Both the position numbers and the translations under genes were made by a program. 60,911 nucleotides of DNA, from positions 1 through 60,911 of the forward strand of contig JAZSIU010000006.1 of assembly GCA_045533955.1 (NCBI GenBank). The letters are read 5' to 3'. The notes beneath the pieces were generated by a model. The model did no database searches. It saw only the letters and a list, made by a program, of their open reading frames with translations, and had not been told where the DNA came from. This document shows positions 43,328 through 51,122 of this stretch, piece after piece. This DNA is from HGM04593 sp045533955. Its GTDB lineage: Bacteria > Bacteroidota > Bacteroidia > Bacteroidales > Bacteroidaceae. Each line of letters opens with the position of its first letter. Positions within the stretch are counted from its first letter, which is position 1.

Positions 43328-45430
43328 TTAAGAGATTGCACCCCAATTCCAATTATTATTCCTCTTTATTGTGCGCAGTTGCTCCCACACAACGGCATAT
43401 TGCGGACTGTCGCAATAGGGGTCGGCCTCGATAATCTCGCGGGCAATGTCGCGCACATACTGCAACAGTTGTTCGTCGCGCGCAAGGCTCGCTATTTTAA
43501 GGTCGAAAGCAATTCCGCTCTGTTTGGTGCCCTCGATGTCGCCCGGGCCGCGCAGTTTAAGGTCGGCCTCGGCAATAACAAAGCCGTCGTTGCTGGTGGT
43601 CATAATCTCCATACGTTTGCGCGTATCCTCGGATAGTTTGTAGTCGGTTACCAGAAGACAGTAAGACTGATTGCCGCCGCGCCCCACTCGTCCGCGCAAC
43701 TGATGCAGCTGCGAGAGGCCGAAGCGCTCGGCATTTTCAATCACCATAACCGTTGCGTTGGGAACATCGACCCCCACCTCAATGACGGTGGTTGATACAA
43801 GAATCTGCGTCTCGCCCGAGGCGAATCGGCGCATCTCGTCCTCTTTTTCAGCGGGCTTCATCTTGCCGTGCAGTTTGCTTAAGCGATAGTCGCAGAAGAT
43901 GTTACACAGCTGGCGGTAGCCATCCTCGAGGTTTTTAAGGTCGAGCTTTTCGCTCTCGCTGATAAGCGGATAGACGACGTACGCCTGCCGCCCCTCTTGA
44001 ATCTGACGGCGGATAAAGGAGTACATTTCATCGGCACGGTTGCGGAATATGTGGCGGGTGGTGATGGGCTTGCGTCCCGGAGGCAGCTGGTCGATTACGG
44101 AGACCTCGAGGTCGCCGTAGAGTGTCATTGCGAGGGTACGGGGGATGGGTGTTGCGGTCATCACTAAAATGTGCGGAGGGATATTGTTCTTTGCCCACAT
44201 TTTGGCCCTCTGAACAACGCCGAAGCGATGCTGCTCGTCAATTACCACAAGTCCCAGATTAAAAAATTGCACTTTATCTTCGAGCACGGCGTGCGTGCTC
44301 ACGAGAATATCGACGCTGCCATCGGCAAGGCCTTCGAGAATGGGGCGACGCTCCTTTTGCTTGGTACTGCCCGTGAGAAGCTCGACCCTTACGGGCAGCG
44401 TCGAGAGCATACGGCGCAGCGTTGCACAGTGCTGCTCGGCCAGAATCTCAGTGGGGGCCATCAGACAGGCCTGATAGTTATTATCTTTGGCCAGAAGCAT
44501 CGAGAGCAGCGCCACAAGGGTTTTTCCGCTGCCGACGTCGCCTTGTAACAGGCGGTTCATCTGATGGTTGCCGCCTACGTCGCGACGTATCTCCCTGACG
44601 ACGCGCTTCTGTGCCTCGGTAAGTTCAAAGGGCAGACACTCGCTGTAAAAGCGGTTGAACATCTCGCCCACTTTTGCAAATTTATGACCGACATATTTCT
44701 GCATACGGTCTTTGGCATAATGCAGAATGCTCAGCTGAATGTAAAAAAGTTCGTCGAATTTGAGGCGATACTCGGCCTCGCGCAACTGCTTGGTATTTTG
44801 GGGTTGATGGATGGTTCGCAGTGCCTCGTTGAGGGGCATCAGACGGTGGCGGGTGATTATCGACTGTGGAAGTGTCTCGGGCACCACAATGCTGCCCGTG
44901 AGGGTAAAGAGATTATTGACGAGCTTGGCCACCGCCTGCGAATTGAGCCCTGCGCGCTTCATCTTCTCGGTTGTATTATAGTAGGGCTGCAGGCCCATTG
45001 TGCTTAGTGTGAGCGTCTCGAGGGGGTCAACGTCGGGGTGGGCAATATTTACCCGTCCGTTGAACATCGATGGCTTTCCAAAGACTACATATTTTTCGCC
45101 TATCTTGAAACGGCTCTTCAGATATTTGAGCCCGCGGAACCAGACAAGGTCGATAAAGCCCGTCCCGTCGGTAAAATGGGCCACAAGGCGGCGCGAGGCC
45201 CCCTCGCCCATCTCCTCGAAACTGCGAATCTCGCCGCACAGCTGCACGTGTGGCATCGAGCCTGTGAGCTCGGCCACGGTAAAAATGCGACTGCGGTCGA
45301 TATATTTATAGGGAAAATAGTATAAAAGGTCGTGCAGAGAGTTTATTCCGAGCTCTCTGCCGAGGAGTTCGGCCCGTTGCCGGCCTACTCCCTGAAGATA
45401 TTTTATGCTTCTTGTTGCAAGGTCGAGCAT
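43328..45430 (-). CDS. recG: ATP-dependent DNA helicase RecG
   Basis: A 700-residue helicase that remodels stalled forks and Holliday junctions. An N-terminal wedge domain (about 1-240) is followed by two RecA-like domains with GDVGSGKT, the DEQH box (VIDEQHRFGV), TATPIPRT and the C-terminal block with RGRVGRG. The length is normal. The start overlaps the end of ispD by 28 bases, so it is probably the last gene of the pdxJ-exbB-exbD-tonB-DJ-1-ispD-recG series. The N-terminus MLDLATRSIKYLQGVG matches the Bacteroidales form. Confidence 0.96.
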   Translation of the reverse strand: MLDLATRSIKYLQGVGRQRAELLGRELGINSLHDLLYYFPYKYIDRSRIFTVAELTGSMPHVQLCGEIRSFEEMGEGASRRLVAHFTDGTGFIDLVWFRGLKYLKSRFKIGEKYVVFGKPSMFNGRVNIAHPDVDPLETLTLSTMGLQPYYNTTEKMKRAGLNSQAVAKLVNNLFTLTGSIVVPETLPQSIITRHRLMPLNEALRTIHQPQNTKQLREAEYRLKFDELFYIQLSILHYAKDRMQKYVGHKFAKVGEMFNRFYSECLPFELTEAQKRVVREIRRDVGGNHQMNRLLQGDVGSGKTLVALLSMLLAKDNNYQACLMAPTEILAEQHCATLRRMLSTLPVRVELLTGSTKQKERRPILEGLADGSVDILVSTHAVLEDKVQFFNLGLVVIDEQHRFGVVQRAKMWAKNNIPPHILVMTATPIPRTLAMTLYGDLEVSVIDQLPPGRKPITTRHIFRNRADEMYSFIRRQIQEGRQAYVVYPLISESEKLDLKNLEDGYRQLCNIFCDYRLSKLHGKMKPAEKEDEMRRFASGETQILVSTTVIEVGVDVPNATVMVIENAERFGLSQLHQLRGRVGRGGNQSYCLLVTDYKLSEDTRKRMEIMTTSNDGFVIAEADLKLRGPGDIEGTKQSGIAFDLKIASLARDEQLLQYVRDIAREIIEADPYCDSPQYAVVWEQLRTIKRNNNWNWGAIS

Positions 45431-46101
45431 TCAATTATCGTCTGCGCCACCATCATATCGAACGGGGTGGTTAATTTTATATTCTCGCGGTTGCCCTCGA
45501 CTGCATAGACGCGGCCGCCAATAGCCTCGACCACCGAGGCATCGTCGGTGAAGGCCTCGACGTAACGCTGCGAGTAAGCCTCGCGCAGAAGCGAGAGGCG
45601 GAACACCTGCGGTGTCTGGACAAGGCGGTAACGGTCGCGCGGGACGGCCGTGCTTGCACCCTCGCCGCCGATTATCTGTCTGAGGCTGTCCTGAACATCT
45701 ATCATAGGAATTGCGGCGCCGTTTATCCACGCCTCGCGGAAGGCCTCATCGAGCACTTTCTGCGACACAAAGGGACGCACCGCGTCGTGTACGCCCACAA
45801 GCGCCTCTTCGGTATTCTCAATTACTGCGAGACCGTTCTGTACCGAGTGGAAGCGAGTGTTTCCGCCTGTGGTAACTATTACAGGCACCTTAAACTCGTA
45901 TTTAAGGCACAGCTCGTCCCATAGGGCCATATGCTCGAGGGGAAGCACCAAGATAAATTTTATCGTATTATCAATGGCATAGAGACGTTCGAGTGTAACC
46001 ATAATGACGGGGCGCCCTCCCAGAAGCTGAAACTGTTTGGGCAGTGCTCCGCCCATACGCTGTCCTTTTCCGCCTGCTACTACTATAAGGTATCTTTTCA
46101 T
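45403..46101 (-). CDS. ispD: 2-C-methyl-D-erythritol 4-phosphate cytidylyltransferase
   Basis: A 232-residue enzyme of the non-mevalonate pathway that activates MEP with CTP. VVAGGKGQRMGG near the N-terminus binds CTP, and GVHDAVRPFV, RDRYRLVQTPQVF and FTDDASVVEA are typical. The start at 46101 is chosen because it matches the family N-terminus and forms an ATGA overlap with the upstream DJ-1 gene; a longer in-frame start would add 34 unrelated residues. It overlaps recG by 28 bases at its end. Confidence 0.94.
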   Translation of the reverse strand: MKRYLIVVAGGKGQRMGGALPKQFQLLGGRPVIMVTLERLYAIDNTIKFILVLPLEHMALWDELCLKYEFKVPVIVTTGGNTRFHSVQNGLAVIENTEEALVGVHDAVRPFVSQKVLDEAFREAWINGAAIPMIDVQDSLRQIIGGEGASTAVPRDRYRLVQTPQVFRLSLLREAYSQRYVEAFTDDASVVEAIGGRVYAVEGNRENIKLTTPFDMMVAQTIIECSTLQQEA

Positions 46102-46646
46102 CGGTCGAATTGCATTTGTGAACGTAGGGTGGCTACCGTCTGAGAGCCGCAGAAATACTCGACAATGGCAAAGCCAAAATCGAACGAGAGGCCGGGGCCG
46201 CAAGCGGTTATTATGTTACCGTCTCTCTCTATCGCTGCGGCTGTGTAACTATCTGCAAGGTCGGCCTCGCAACCGGGATAGCAGGTAGCCTTACGTCCCT
46301 CGAGCAGGCCTGCGCGGCCAAATACCATAGGTGCGGCGCATATTGCGGCAATGAGTTTATGCTCGGCGTTCATACGCGCAAGTTCGATGCGCAGAGGCTG
46401 CGAAGCCGAGAGATTCTCGGTGCCCTCGCCGCCTCCGGGCAGGATAAGAGCATCGGCATCCTCGAAGCAGCACTCCTCAAGCAGTGCATCGGCAAGTACC
46501 ATAACGCCTTGTGCCGAGCGCACCTCGCGACGCCCCATTATGGAGACTGTTGTCAACGATAATCCTGCGCGACGTATCACATCTACCGGGGCAAGCGCCT
46601 CGACTGTCTCGAAGCCATCGGCCAAGAAAAGATATATTTTACTCAT
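46098..46646 (-). CDS. DJ-1/PfpI family protein (YajL-type)
   Basis: A 182-residue protein of the DJ-1 superfamily. The N-terminal YLFLADGFETVEALAPVDVIRRAG block, the ILPGGGEGTENL motif and the nucleophile elbow AAICAAP with Cys103 identify it. Members act as chaperone, deglycase or redox-responsive proteins, and the exact reaction is debated. It overlaps ispD by 4 bases at its 3' end and lies 31 bases after tonB. Confidence 0.9.
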   Translation of the reverse strand: MSKIYLFLADGFETVEALAPVDVIRRAGLSLTTVSIMGRREVRSAQGVMVLADALLEECCFEDADALILPGGGEGTENLSASQPLRIELARMNAEHKLIAAICAAPMVFGRAGLLEGRKATCYPGCEADLADSYTAAAIERDGNIITACGPGLSFDFGFAIVEYFCGSQTVATLRSQMQFDR

Positions 46647-46677
46647 AATTCATTCTTTTTTAATATTTTACACACCG

Positions 46678-47496
46678 TTATTTCAATTGGAAATAGTAGG
46701 TTATTGTTCCCATCTGATTGTTTAGTCCGTCGATGCGGTTAAACAGCGCCTGCGAGGCTGCCTGCAACGCCGCCCGGCGCAGCGCGGGGTTTGTGGTGTT
46801 TGTGCGCGGGTTAATGTCGGTTTTTATCACGCGACCCTCGGGGTTTACGGTTATTGTAACTACCACGCGACCCTCGTCCTGTACGTTGTACTCGGGACGG
46901 GGAAGGCCTCCTTGTCCGATGGTACGTCCGTTGAGGTCCCACGTTCCGAAGCCTCCGACACCCGTCGTAACGCCTTGTGTGTCATTGCCGTCGGGCGAGC
47001 CTTCGCTGCCCTCGCCTTCGTCGTTGCTGCCTTTATTGTTCATTGTGGCTCCCTTGCCAAAGGCTCCTGCAATCTTGGCCTCGGCCTCGCGCGCAAGGCG
47101 TTCGGCTTCTTGACGCAGGCGCTCGGCCTCACGGGCCTGAAGCTCGGCCGTGGTTGGCTGCGATTGGTTATTCTCCTTAGCCTCGTCCTTGGGTTTTTCG
47201 GCCGTTGGTAGCTGAGCCGAGGGTTCATCCTCTTGTGTTATAAGAGGTTCTTCGGCGCTGGGCGAGGGTTCGGGGACGGTTGTCGCCTCCGAGGGACGCG
47301 GCGCTGCCGTTACCTCGGTATATTGGTAACTGTCGCCCGCCGAGGCTATCGTGTTGCCCATAACAACGGGGACGCCCGTCTCCTCTTGCTGTGGCGGACG
47401 CGCCATCACAAGCAACAGCATAATCACAGCCACTACAACGTGAAACACAACTGTTCCGGCCGCTCCGTATAATTGTTCCTTTGTAGGTCTCTCCAT
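46678..47496 (-). CDS. tonB: Energy transducer TonB family protein
   Basis: A 272-residue protein with one N-terminal membrane segment (about 12-32). A Pro/Glu/Gln-rich linker with an alanine-arginine-glutamate helix (about 115-145) precedes a Gly/Asn/Asp-rich stretch and a C-terminal TonB-like domain (about 205-272; VTITVNPEGRVIKTDINPRTNT). It would carry the proton-motive force from ExbB-ExbD to outer-membrane receptors. It overlaps exbD by one base. The C-terminal domain is short, so TolA-like function is an alternative. Confidence 0.85.
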   Translation of the reverse strand: MERPTKEQLYGAAGTVVFHVVVAVIMLLLVMARPPQQEETGVPVVMGNTIASAGDSYQYTEVTAAPRPSEATTVPEPSPSAEEPLITQEDEPSAQLPTAEKPKDEAKENNQSQPTTAELQAREAERLRQEAERLAREAEAKIAGAFGKGATMNNKGSNDEGEGSEGSPDGNDTQGVTTGVGGFGTWDLNGRTIGQGGLPRPEYNVQDEGRVVVTITVNPEGRVIKTDINPRTNTTNPALRRAALQAASQALFNRIDGLNNQMGTITYYFQLK

Positions 47497-47909
47497 TATT
47501 TTCTGTCGGGACGGCGCGTTGCAAGCACCATCTTGAATTTATTCTCGTTTGCAATATTAAGTACCTTTACAATTTCGCGGTAAGGCACTGTCTCGTCGGC
47601 ATATAGCGCAACGTACATCTGTGGTTCCTTGGCTGCGCAGTCGAGCAGAAAGTTTGCTATATTCTCGGGGAGAATGGGCATCTCGTCCTCGTTGCCGAAT
47701 GCCGAGTAGTAGTTGAGTTCTTTGTCGATGATTATTCTTGCCAAAGGCTTTGCCGAGGTCTGTTGATTGCCCTGCGGCAGTAACACCTTAATGGCATTAG
47801 GGGTAACCATTGTCGATGTTATCATAAAGAAAATCAACAACAGAAAGATAATGTCGGTCATCGACGACATTGAGAATGTATCTATTGCTCTTGTCTTTCT
47901 TTTAATCAT
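47496..47909 (-). CDS. exbD: Biopolymer transport protein ExbD
   Basis: A 137-residue single-pass membrane protein with the membrane segment near 16-36 (MSSMTDIIFLLLIFFMITSTM). The Asp in SMTDIIF is the conserved protonatable residue of the ExbD/TolR family. The periplasmic part is short. It is placed 25 bases after exbB and overlaps tonB by one base. Confidence 0.93.
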   Translation of the reverse strand: MIKRKTRAIDTFSMSSMTDIIFLLLIFFMITSTMVTPNAIKVLLPQGNQQTSAKPLARIIIDKELNYYSAFGNEDEMPILPENIANFLLDCAAKEPQMYVALYADETVPYREIVKVLNIANENKFKMVLATRRPDRK

Positions 47910-47934
47910 AAAACAGCGTTGAAATGGTGTTTTT

Positions 47935-48645
47935 TTAAATATTTTCTTTCTTTTCGTGGATAATCTCCATAAACGAGATTATGCCATTCTCAAGGTCGTT
48001 CTGTACTTTATCCACGCGTATAACAAGGAAATTGTATGCAAATATTGCAACAATACCCACGATAAGACCGCCTACGGTTGTTACCATAGCCTCGTATATA
48101 CCGCCCGAGAGCAATGATACGTCGATATTATTTCCCGCATTTGCCATCTGCCAAAAGGCTTGCACCATTCCTGTTACGGTACCCAAGAATCCGAGCATAG
48201 GAGCAACGGCTGCTATTGTCGAGAGTATGGGTAATCCCTTCTCGAGGGCGGCTACCTCCATATTGGCACGGTTGTCGATGCTCTCACGTATGGCCGAGGC
48301 CGAGAGGTTCAGGTTCTTCAGTCCTCGCTCTATGACACGCGCCATAGGGGTATCCTCGTTGTGGCAATAGTTCATTGCCGATTTTATGTCATTGTCCTTG
48401 ATGTTGTCGCGCACACGCTCAAGAAACAGAGGGTTCTGTTTCATTGCCTTGCGCAGTGTGGCGAAACGCTCGACAAAGATATATACGCCCACTACCGAGA
48501 GAAGCGCGAGCACCAGCATAATCCAGCCGCCTTTTACGGCAAGTTCCCATACATTTACTCCCTCGGCGACGGGCTCGGTGAGGGCCATTATTGAATCTTG
48601 AGCTACGGTTGCAGCCTCGGCAACCTGTGCAAACAGTAATTTCAT
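47935..48645 (-). CDS. exbB: MotA/TolQ/ExbB proton channel family protein
   Basis: A 236-residue inner-membrane protein with three membrane segments (near 34-56, 143-165 and 180-205). TVAAVAPMLGFLGTVTGMVQAF and the later MVTTVGGLIVGIVAIFAYNF are the channel signatures. It forms the proton channel with ExbD that energises TonB. It follows pdxJ by 22 bases on the same strand, an order I recall from other Bacteroidales. Confidence 0.93.
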   Translation of the reverse strand: MKLLFAQVAEAATVAQDSIMALTEPVAEGVNVWELAVKGGWIMLVLALLSVVGVYIFVERFATLRKAMKQNPLFLERVRDNIKDNDIKSAMNYCHNEDTPMARVIERGLKNLNLSASAIRESIDNRANMEVAALEKGLPILSTIAAVAPMLGFLGTVTGMVQAFWQMANAGNNIDVSLLSGGIYEAMVTTVGGLIVGIVAIFAYNFLVIRVDKVQNDLENGIISFMEIIHEKKENI

Positions 48646-48667
48646 AATTGTGTTCTATTTTTATTTA

Positions 48668-49393
48668 TTATTTATTTGTTATGAGCAGACAATCTTTATA
48701 GGCTGCAATTGTATCTTTCAGTCCCATATAAAGGGCGTCGCATATAAGTGCGTGGCCTATGGATACTTCGTCAATCCACGGGATATTTTCTTTAAAATAT
48801 CTGAGATTCTCGAGGCTGAGGTCGTGCCCTGCGTTGAGTCCGATGCCTAAGCGGCGCACCTGCTTTGCTGTCTCGACAAAGGGATGGATGGCCTTCTCGC
48901 GGTTTCTGCGATACTCCTCGGCGTAGGGGCCTGTGTATAGTTCGACGCGGTCGGCACCTGCCTTTGCGGCATACTCGGCCATACGACTGTCGGCGTCGAT
49001 AAAGATGGAGCTGCGTATTCCCGCGGCGCGAATGTCGTTGAGGACGTCGCGCAGAAACTCCTGCTCGGTCACTGTGTCCCACCCGTGATTGGATGTCAGC
49101 TGGTCGGGCCTATCGGGTACGAGGGTTACCTGATGAGGTTTTACTCGGAGCACAAGGTCTATAAATTCTTTTGTGGGATAGCCCTCGATATTAAATTCGG
49201 TCGAGAGGACGGCGCGCAGGGCGGGAACGTCGGCACGACGTATGTGTCGCTCGTCGGGACGGGGATGCACGGTTATTCCATCGGCACCGAATGCTTCGCA
49301 GTCGCGGGCTACTTGCAACAGATTAGGGGTATTTCCGCCACGGGCGTTCCTTATCGTTGCCACTTTGTTGATATTTACACTTAATTTGGTCAT
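48668..49393 (-). CDS. pdxJ: Pyridoxine 5'-phosphate synthase
   Basis: A 241-residue TIM-barrel enzyme that closes the pyridoxine ring from 1-deoxyxylulose 5-phosphate and 3-amino-2-oxopropyl phosphate. KLSVNINKVATIRNARGGNTPN, GITVHPRPDERHI and the C-terminal GLGLNAGHDLSLEN-like block (here GIGLNAGHDLSLEN) are diagnostic. The start at 49393 matches the family N-terminus; a longer in-frame start is unlikely. It heads the minus-strand series that ends in recG, with a -7 box at 49499. Confidence 0.94.
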   Translation of the reverse strand: MTKLSVNINKVATIRNARGGNTPNLLQVARDCEAFGADGITVHPRPDERHIRRADVPALRAVLSTEFNIEGYPTKEFIDLVLRVKPHQVTLVPDRPDQLTSNHGWDTVTEQEFLRDVLNDIRAAGIRSSIFIDADSRMAEYAAKAGADRVELYTGPYAEEYRRNREKAIHPFVETAKQVRRLGIGLNAGHDLSLENLRYFKENIPWIDEVSIGHALICDALYMGLKDTIAAYKDCLLITNK

Positions 49394-49498
49394 TTTTAAT
49401 TGTTTGTCATCTTTGCGCAGATTGTTAGGATTTACAATAAAAGGAGGATGCAAATTCTAACTTTTGCTTATTTATTCATCACTTTGCATAATTCGGTG

Positions 49499-49506
49499 CA
49501 AAATTA
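49499..49506 (-). promoter_or_regulatory. -7 box (TAATTTTG) of the pdxJ operon
   Basis: TAATTTTG on the minus strand, followed by CACCG, lies 105 bases before the pdxJ ATG. No clear -33 element. Confidence 0.5.
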
Positions 49507-49590
49507 GTATAAAACAAAGGATTTTAGAAATTTTTCGGGCAAAATTCGGTTTTTTGTTGCCAATTGTCGGTTTTTGATGCTTCCGGGGAA

Positions 49591-49902
49591 GCCTTGCACT
49601 ATCTTTGGAGAAGATAGGCGGCGGCTCGGAAGAAAAAATCAAGTAACTCTTTTTTTTGGGGGAGCCTTGCACTATCTTTTGAGAAGATAGGCGGCGGCTC
49701 GGAAGAAAAAATCAAGTAACTCTTTTTTTTGGGGGAGCCTTGCACTATCTTTTGAGAAGATAGGCGGCGGCTCGGAAGAAAAAATCAAGTAACTCTTTTT
49801 TTTGGGAAGCCTTGCACTATCTTTTGAGAAGATAGGCGGCGGCTCGGAAGAAAAAATCAAGTAAACTTGTTTTTTCTTCACTCGCCTTGCACTATCTTTG
49901 TA
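49591..49902. repeat. Tandem array of 73-bp hairpin repeats with promoter-like boxes
   Basis: GCCTTGCACTATCTTT begins copies at 49591, 49664, 49737, 49809 and 49884 (periods 73, 73, 72 and 75). Each of the first four contains CTATCTT-(5)-AAGATAG; copies two and three also have flanking GAGCC/GGCTC outer arms, so a two-step hairpin can form. The last copy is only the left part and runs into the nadK promoter. TATCTTTG (49600 and 49893) fits the -7 consensus, while the middle copies read TATCTTTT. Confidence 0.9.
49867..49900 (+). promoter_or_regulatory. nadK promoter (TTG-N23-TATCTTTG)
   Basis: TTG (49867-49869) is followed after 23 bases by TATCTTTG (49893-49900), 49 bases before the nadK ATG. 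The -7 box is inside the last, partial copy of the repeat array. Confidence 0.6.
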
Positions 49903-49949
49903 AAAAAAAGTGGGAGAGCAGACAAAAAGTAATATAAACTAAGCGGAAT

Positions 49950-50819
49950 ATGAAATTTGCAATATTCGGGAACTGTTACCAATCGAAAAAAAGTGAAAAT
50001 ATAGCGACACTTTTCGATACGTTTGCCTTGTGGGGCGATTCTATTGCCATAGACAGGCCTTTCTACAATTTTCTTGTTGAAAATGGGCATTGTGTCAAAA
50101 ATATTGAAATTATAGAGAGTAACGATTTTTCGGCCGATTTTGTTGTGAGCTACGGGGGCGACGGTACTCTGCTGCGCACGGCCAGCCGTGTGGGTTGTAA
50201 GAATATTCCCATTTTGGGCATCAATGGCGGACGGTTGGGCTTTCTGACCTCTGTCTCGCACGAGCATATTGCGGCAAGCATCGAGTGCCTGCACTGTGGC
50301 GATTACAGCATCGAGGCGCGCAGCATAATAGAGGTTGCCACAAGCGACGATAATCTGCACAGTTATCCATACGCGCTGAATGAGATTGCAGTGATGAAGC
50401 ACGACAGTTCGTCGATGATGACACTCACCGCAACGCTCAACGGCACCGACAGCATTGTTTATCAGGCCGACGGACTGATAGTGGCAACCCCATCGGGCTC
50501 GACAGGATACTCGCTGAGCGTTGGAGGCCCCGTAATTGCCCCCGACGCGGGAGTGATGGTGCTCACCCCCATTGCCTCGCATAGTTTGGGAGCGCGTCCC
50601 ATTGTGGTAAACGACGACACCGAGATTCAGATTAAGGTCGATAGTCGCAGCAGCAATTTTTTGATAGCCATTGACGGACGCAACGAGAGCTGCCCCGATA
50701 AAAATATCCTGACAATAAAAAAAGCCCCATACAATCAGAAACTCATACGCTGCAACGGCAGCTCATTCATAAAGAATCTACACGAGAAGATGATGTGGGG
50801 GGCCGACAACCGATTATAG
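49950..50819 (+). CDS. nadK: NAD kinase
   Basis: A 289-residue enzyme that phosphorylates NAD to NADP. The diagnostic GGDGT lies at 69-73, GINGGRLGFL follows at 90-99, and TPSGSTGYSLSVGGPVI is the second conserved block. The length is normal. The gene is divergent from pdxJ, an arrangement I recall in other Bacteroidales, but here the intergenic space holds the hairpin array. The stop codon lies inside a perfect palindrome. Confidence 0.96.
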   Translation: MKFAIFGNCYQSKKSENIATLFDTFALWGDSIAIDRPFYNFLVENGHCVKNIEIIESNDFSADFVVSYGGDGTLLRTASRVGCKNIPILGINGGRLGFLTSVSHEHIAASIECLHCGDYSIEARSIIEVATSDDNLHSYPYALNEIAVMKHDSSSMMTLTATLNGTDSIVYQADGLIVATPSGSTGYSLSVGGPVIAPDAGVMVLTPIASHSLGARPIVVNDDTEIQIKVDSRSSNFLIAIDGRNESCPDKNILTIKKAPYNQKLIRCNGSSFIKNLHEKMMWGADNRL

Positions 50820-50858
50820 ACAATGAATGCGCCCGGCCGGGCGCATTCATTGTCTATA
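50815..50858. terminator. Perfect 44-nt palindrome overlapping the nadK stop
   Basis: Arms 50815-50836 and 50837-50858 are exact reverse complements with no spacer and include the nadK TAG (50817-50819). A run of A follows on the plus strand, and a second hairpin comes next. Confidence 0.8.
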
Positions 50859-50886
50859 AAAAATCCCGATAAAAAGGGACTTTTTT
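50859..50886. terminator. Second terminator hairpin between nadK and DUF4250
   Basis: TCCC (50864-50867) and GGGA (50876-50879) are flanked by A-rich and T-rich runs, giving a small terminator that can work on both strands. It would end nadK on one strand and the efflux operon with DUF4250 on the other. Confidence 0.7.
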
Positions 50887-50936
50887 GCAATTATTCGCTA
50901 CCGAATACACAAGGATGCACCGACAGCAACTGATTA

Positions 50937-51116
50937 TCACCAGAATTTATTATTCTCGCTACTATATTCAAAGCCGCAGGCTGCGAGTTTCTCTTCGAGC
51001 CATTCGCGGTCGATGTCAAGGCCAAGGCACAGTTCATCGAGCGAGGGATACTCGTCGCGCAGCTTCATATTCACAAAGCTAAAGAGCATCATAGGATCAT
51101 TAGGCAGTGTCTCCAT
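50937..51116 (-). CDS. DUF4250 family small protein
   Basis: A 59-residue protein without signal peptide or membrane segment. The pattern LPNDPMMLFSFVNMKLRDEY, followed by SLDELC-(5)-DREWLEEKLAACGFEY, matches DUF4250, a small family of unknown function in Bacteroidota and Firmicutes. The start is an ATG at 51116; the stop of the RND permease gene lies only 6 bases upstream at 51123, so it is co-transcribed with the efflux pair. The coupling with metal efflux may be incidental. Confidence 0.82.
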   Translation of the reverse strand: METLPNDPMMLFSFVNMKLRDEYPSLDELCLGLDIDREWLEEKLAACGFEYSSENNKFW

Positions 51117-51122
51117 AATTTA

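Larger units (their letters stand above)
49394..49949. other. Divergent promoter region with hairpin-repeat array
   Basis: Contains the pdxJ leader and promoter (49499), the tandem hairpin repeats (49591-49902) and the nadK promoter (49893). Short minus-strand ORFs through the repeats encode the same motif repeatedly and change frame with repeat length, so I do not treat them as genes. Confidence 0.65.

Noticed and set aside
49472..49881. Short minus-strand ORFs through the hairpin array with repeated SSEPPPIFSKDSARLP-like peptides
   Set aside because: The peptide is only the translation of the DNA repeat; the frames change because the units are 72-75 bases, and there is no start signal or codon pattern of a real gene.
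49591..49902. CRISPR array
   Set aside because: The units are 73 bases and identical over most of their length, with no unique spacers and no cas genes nearby.
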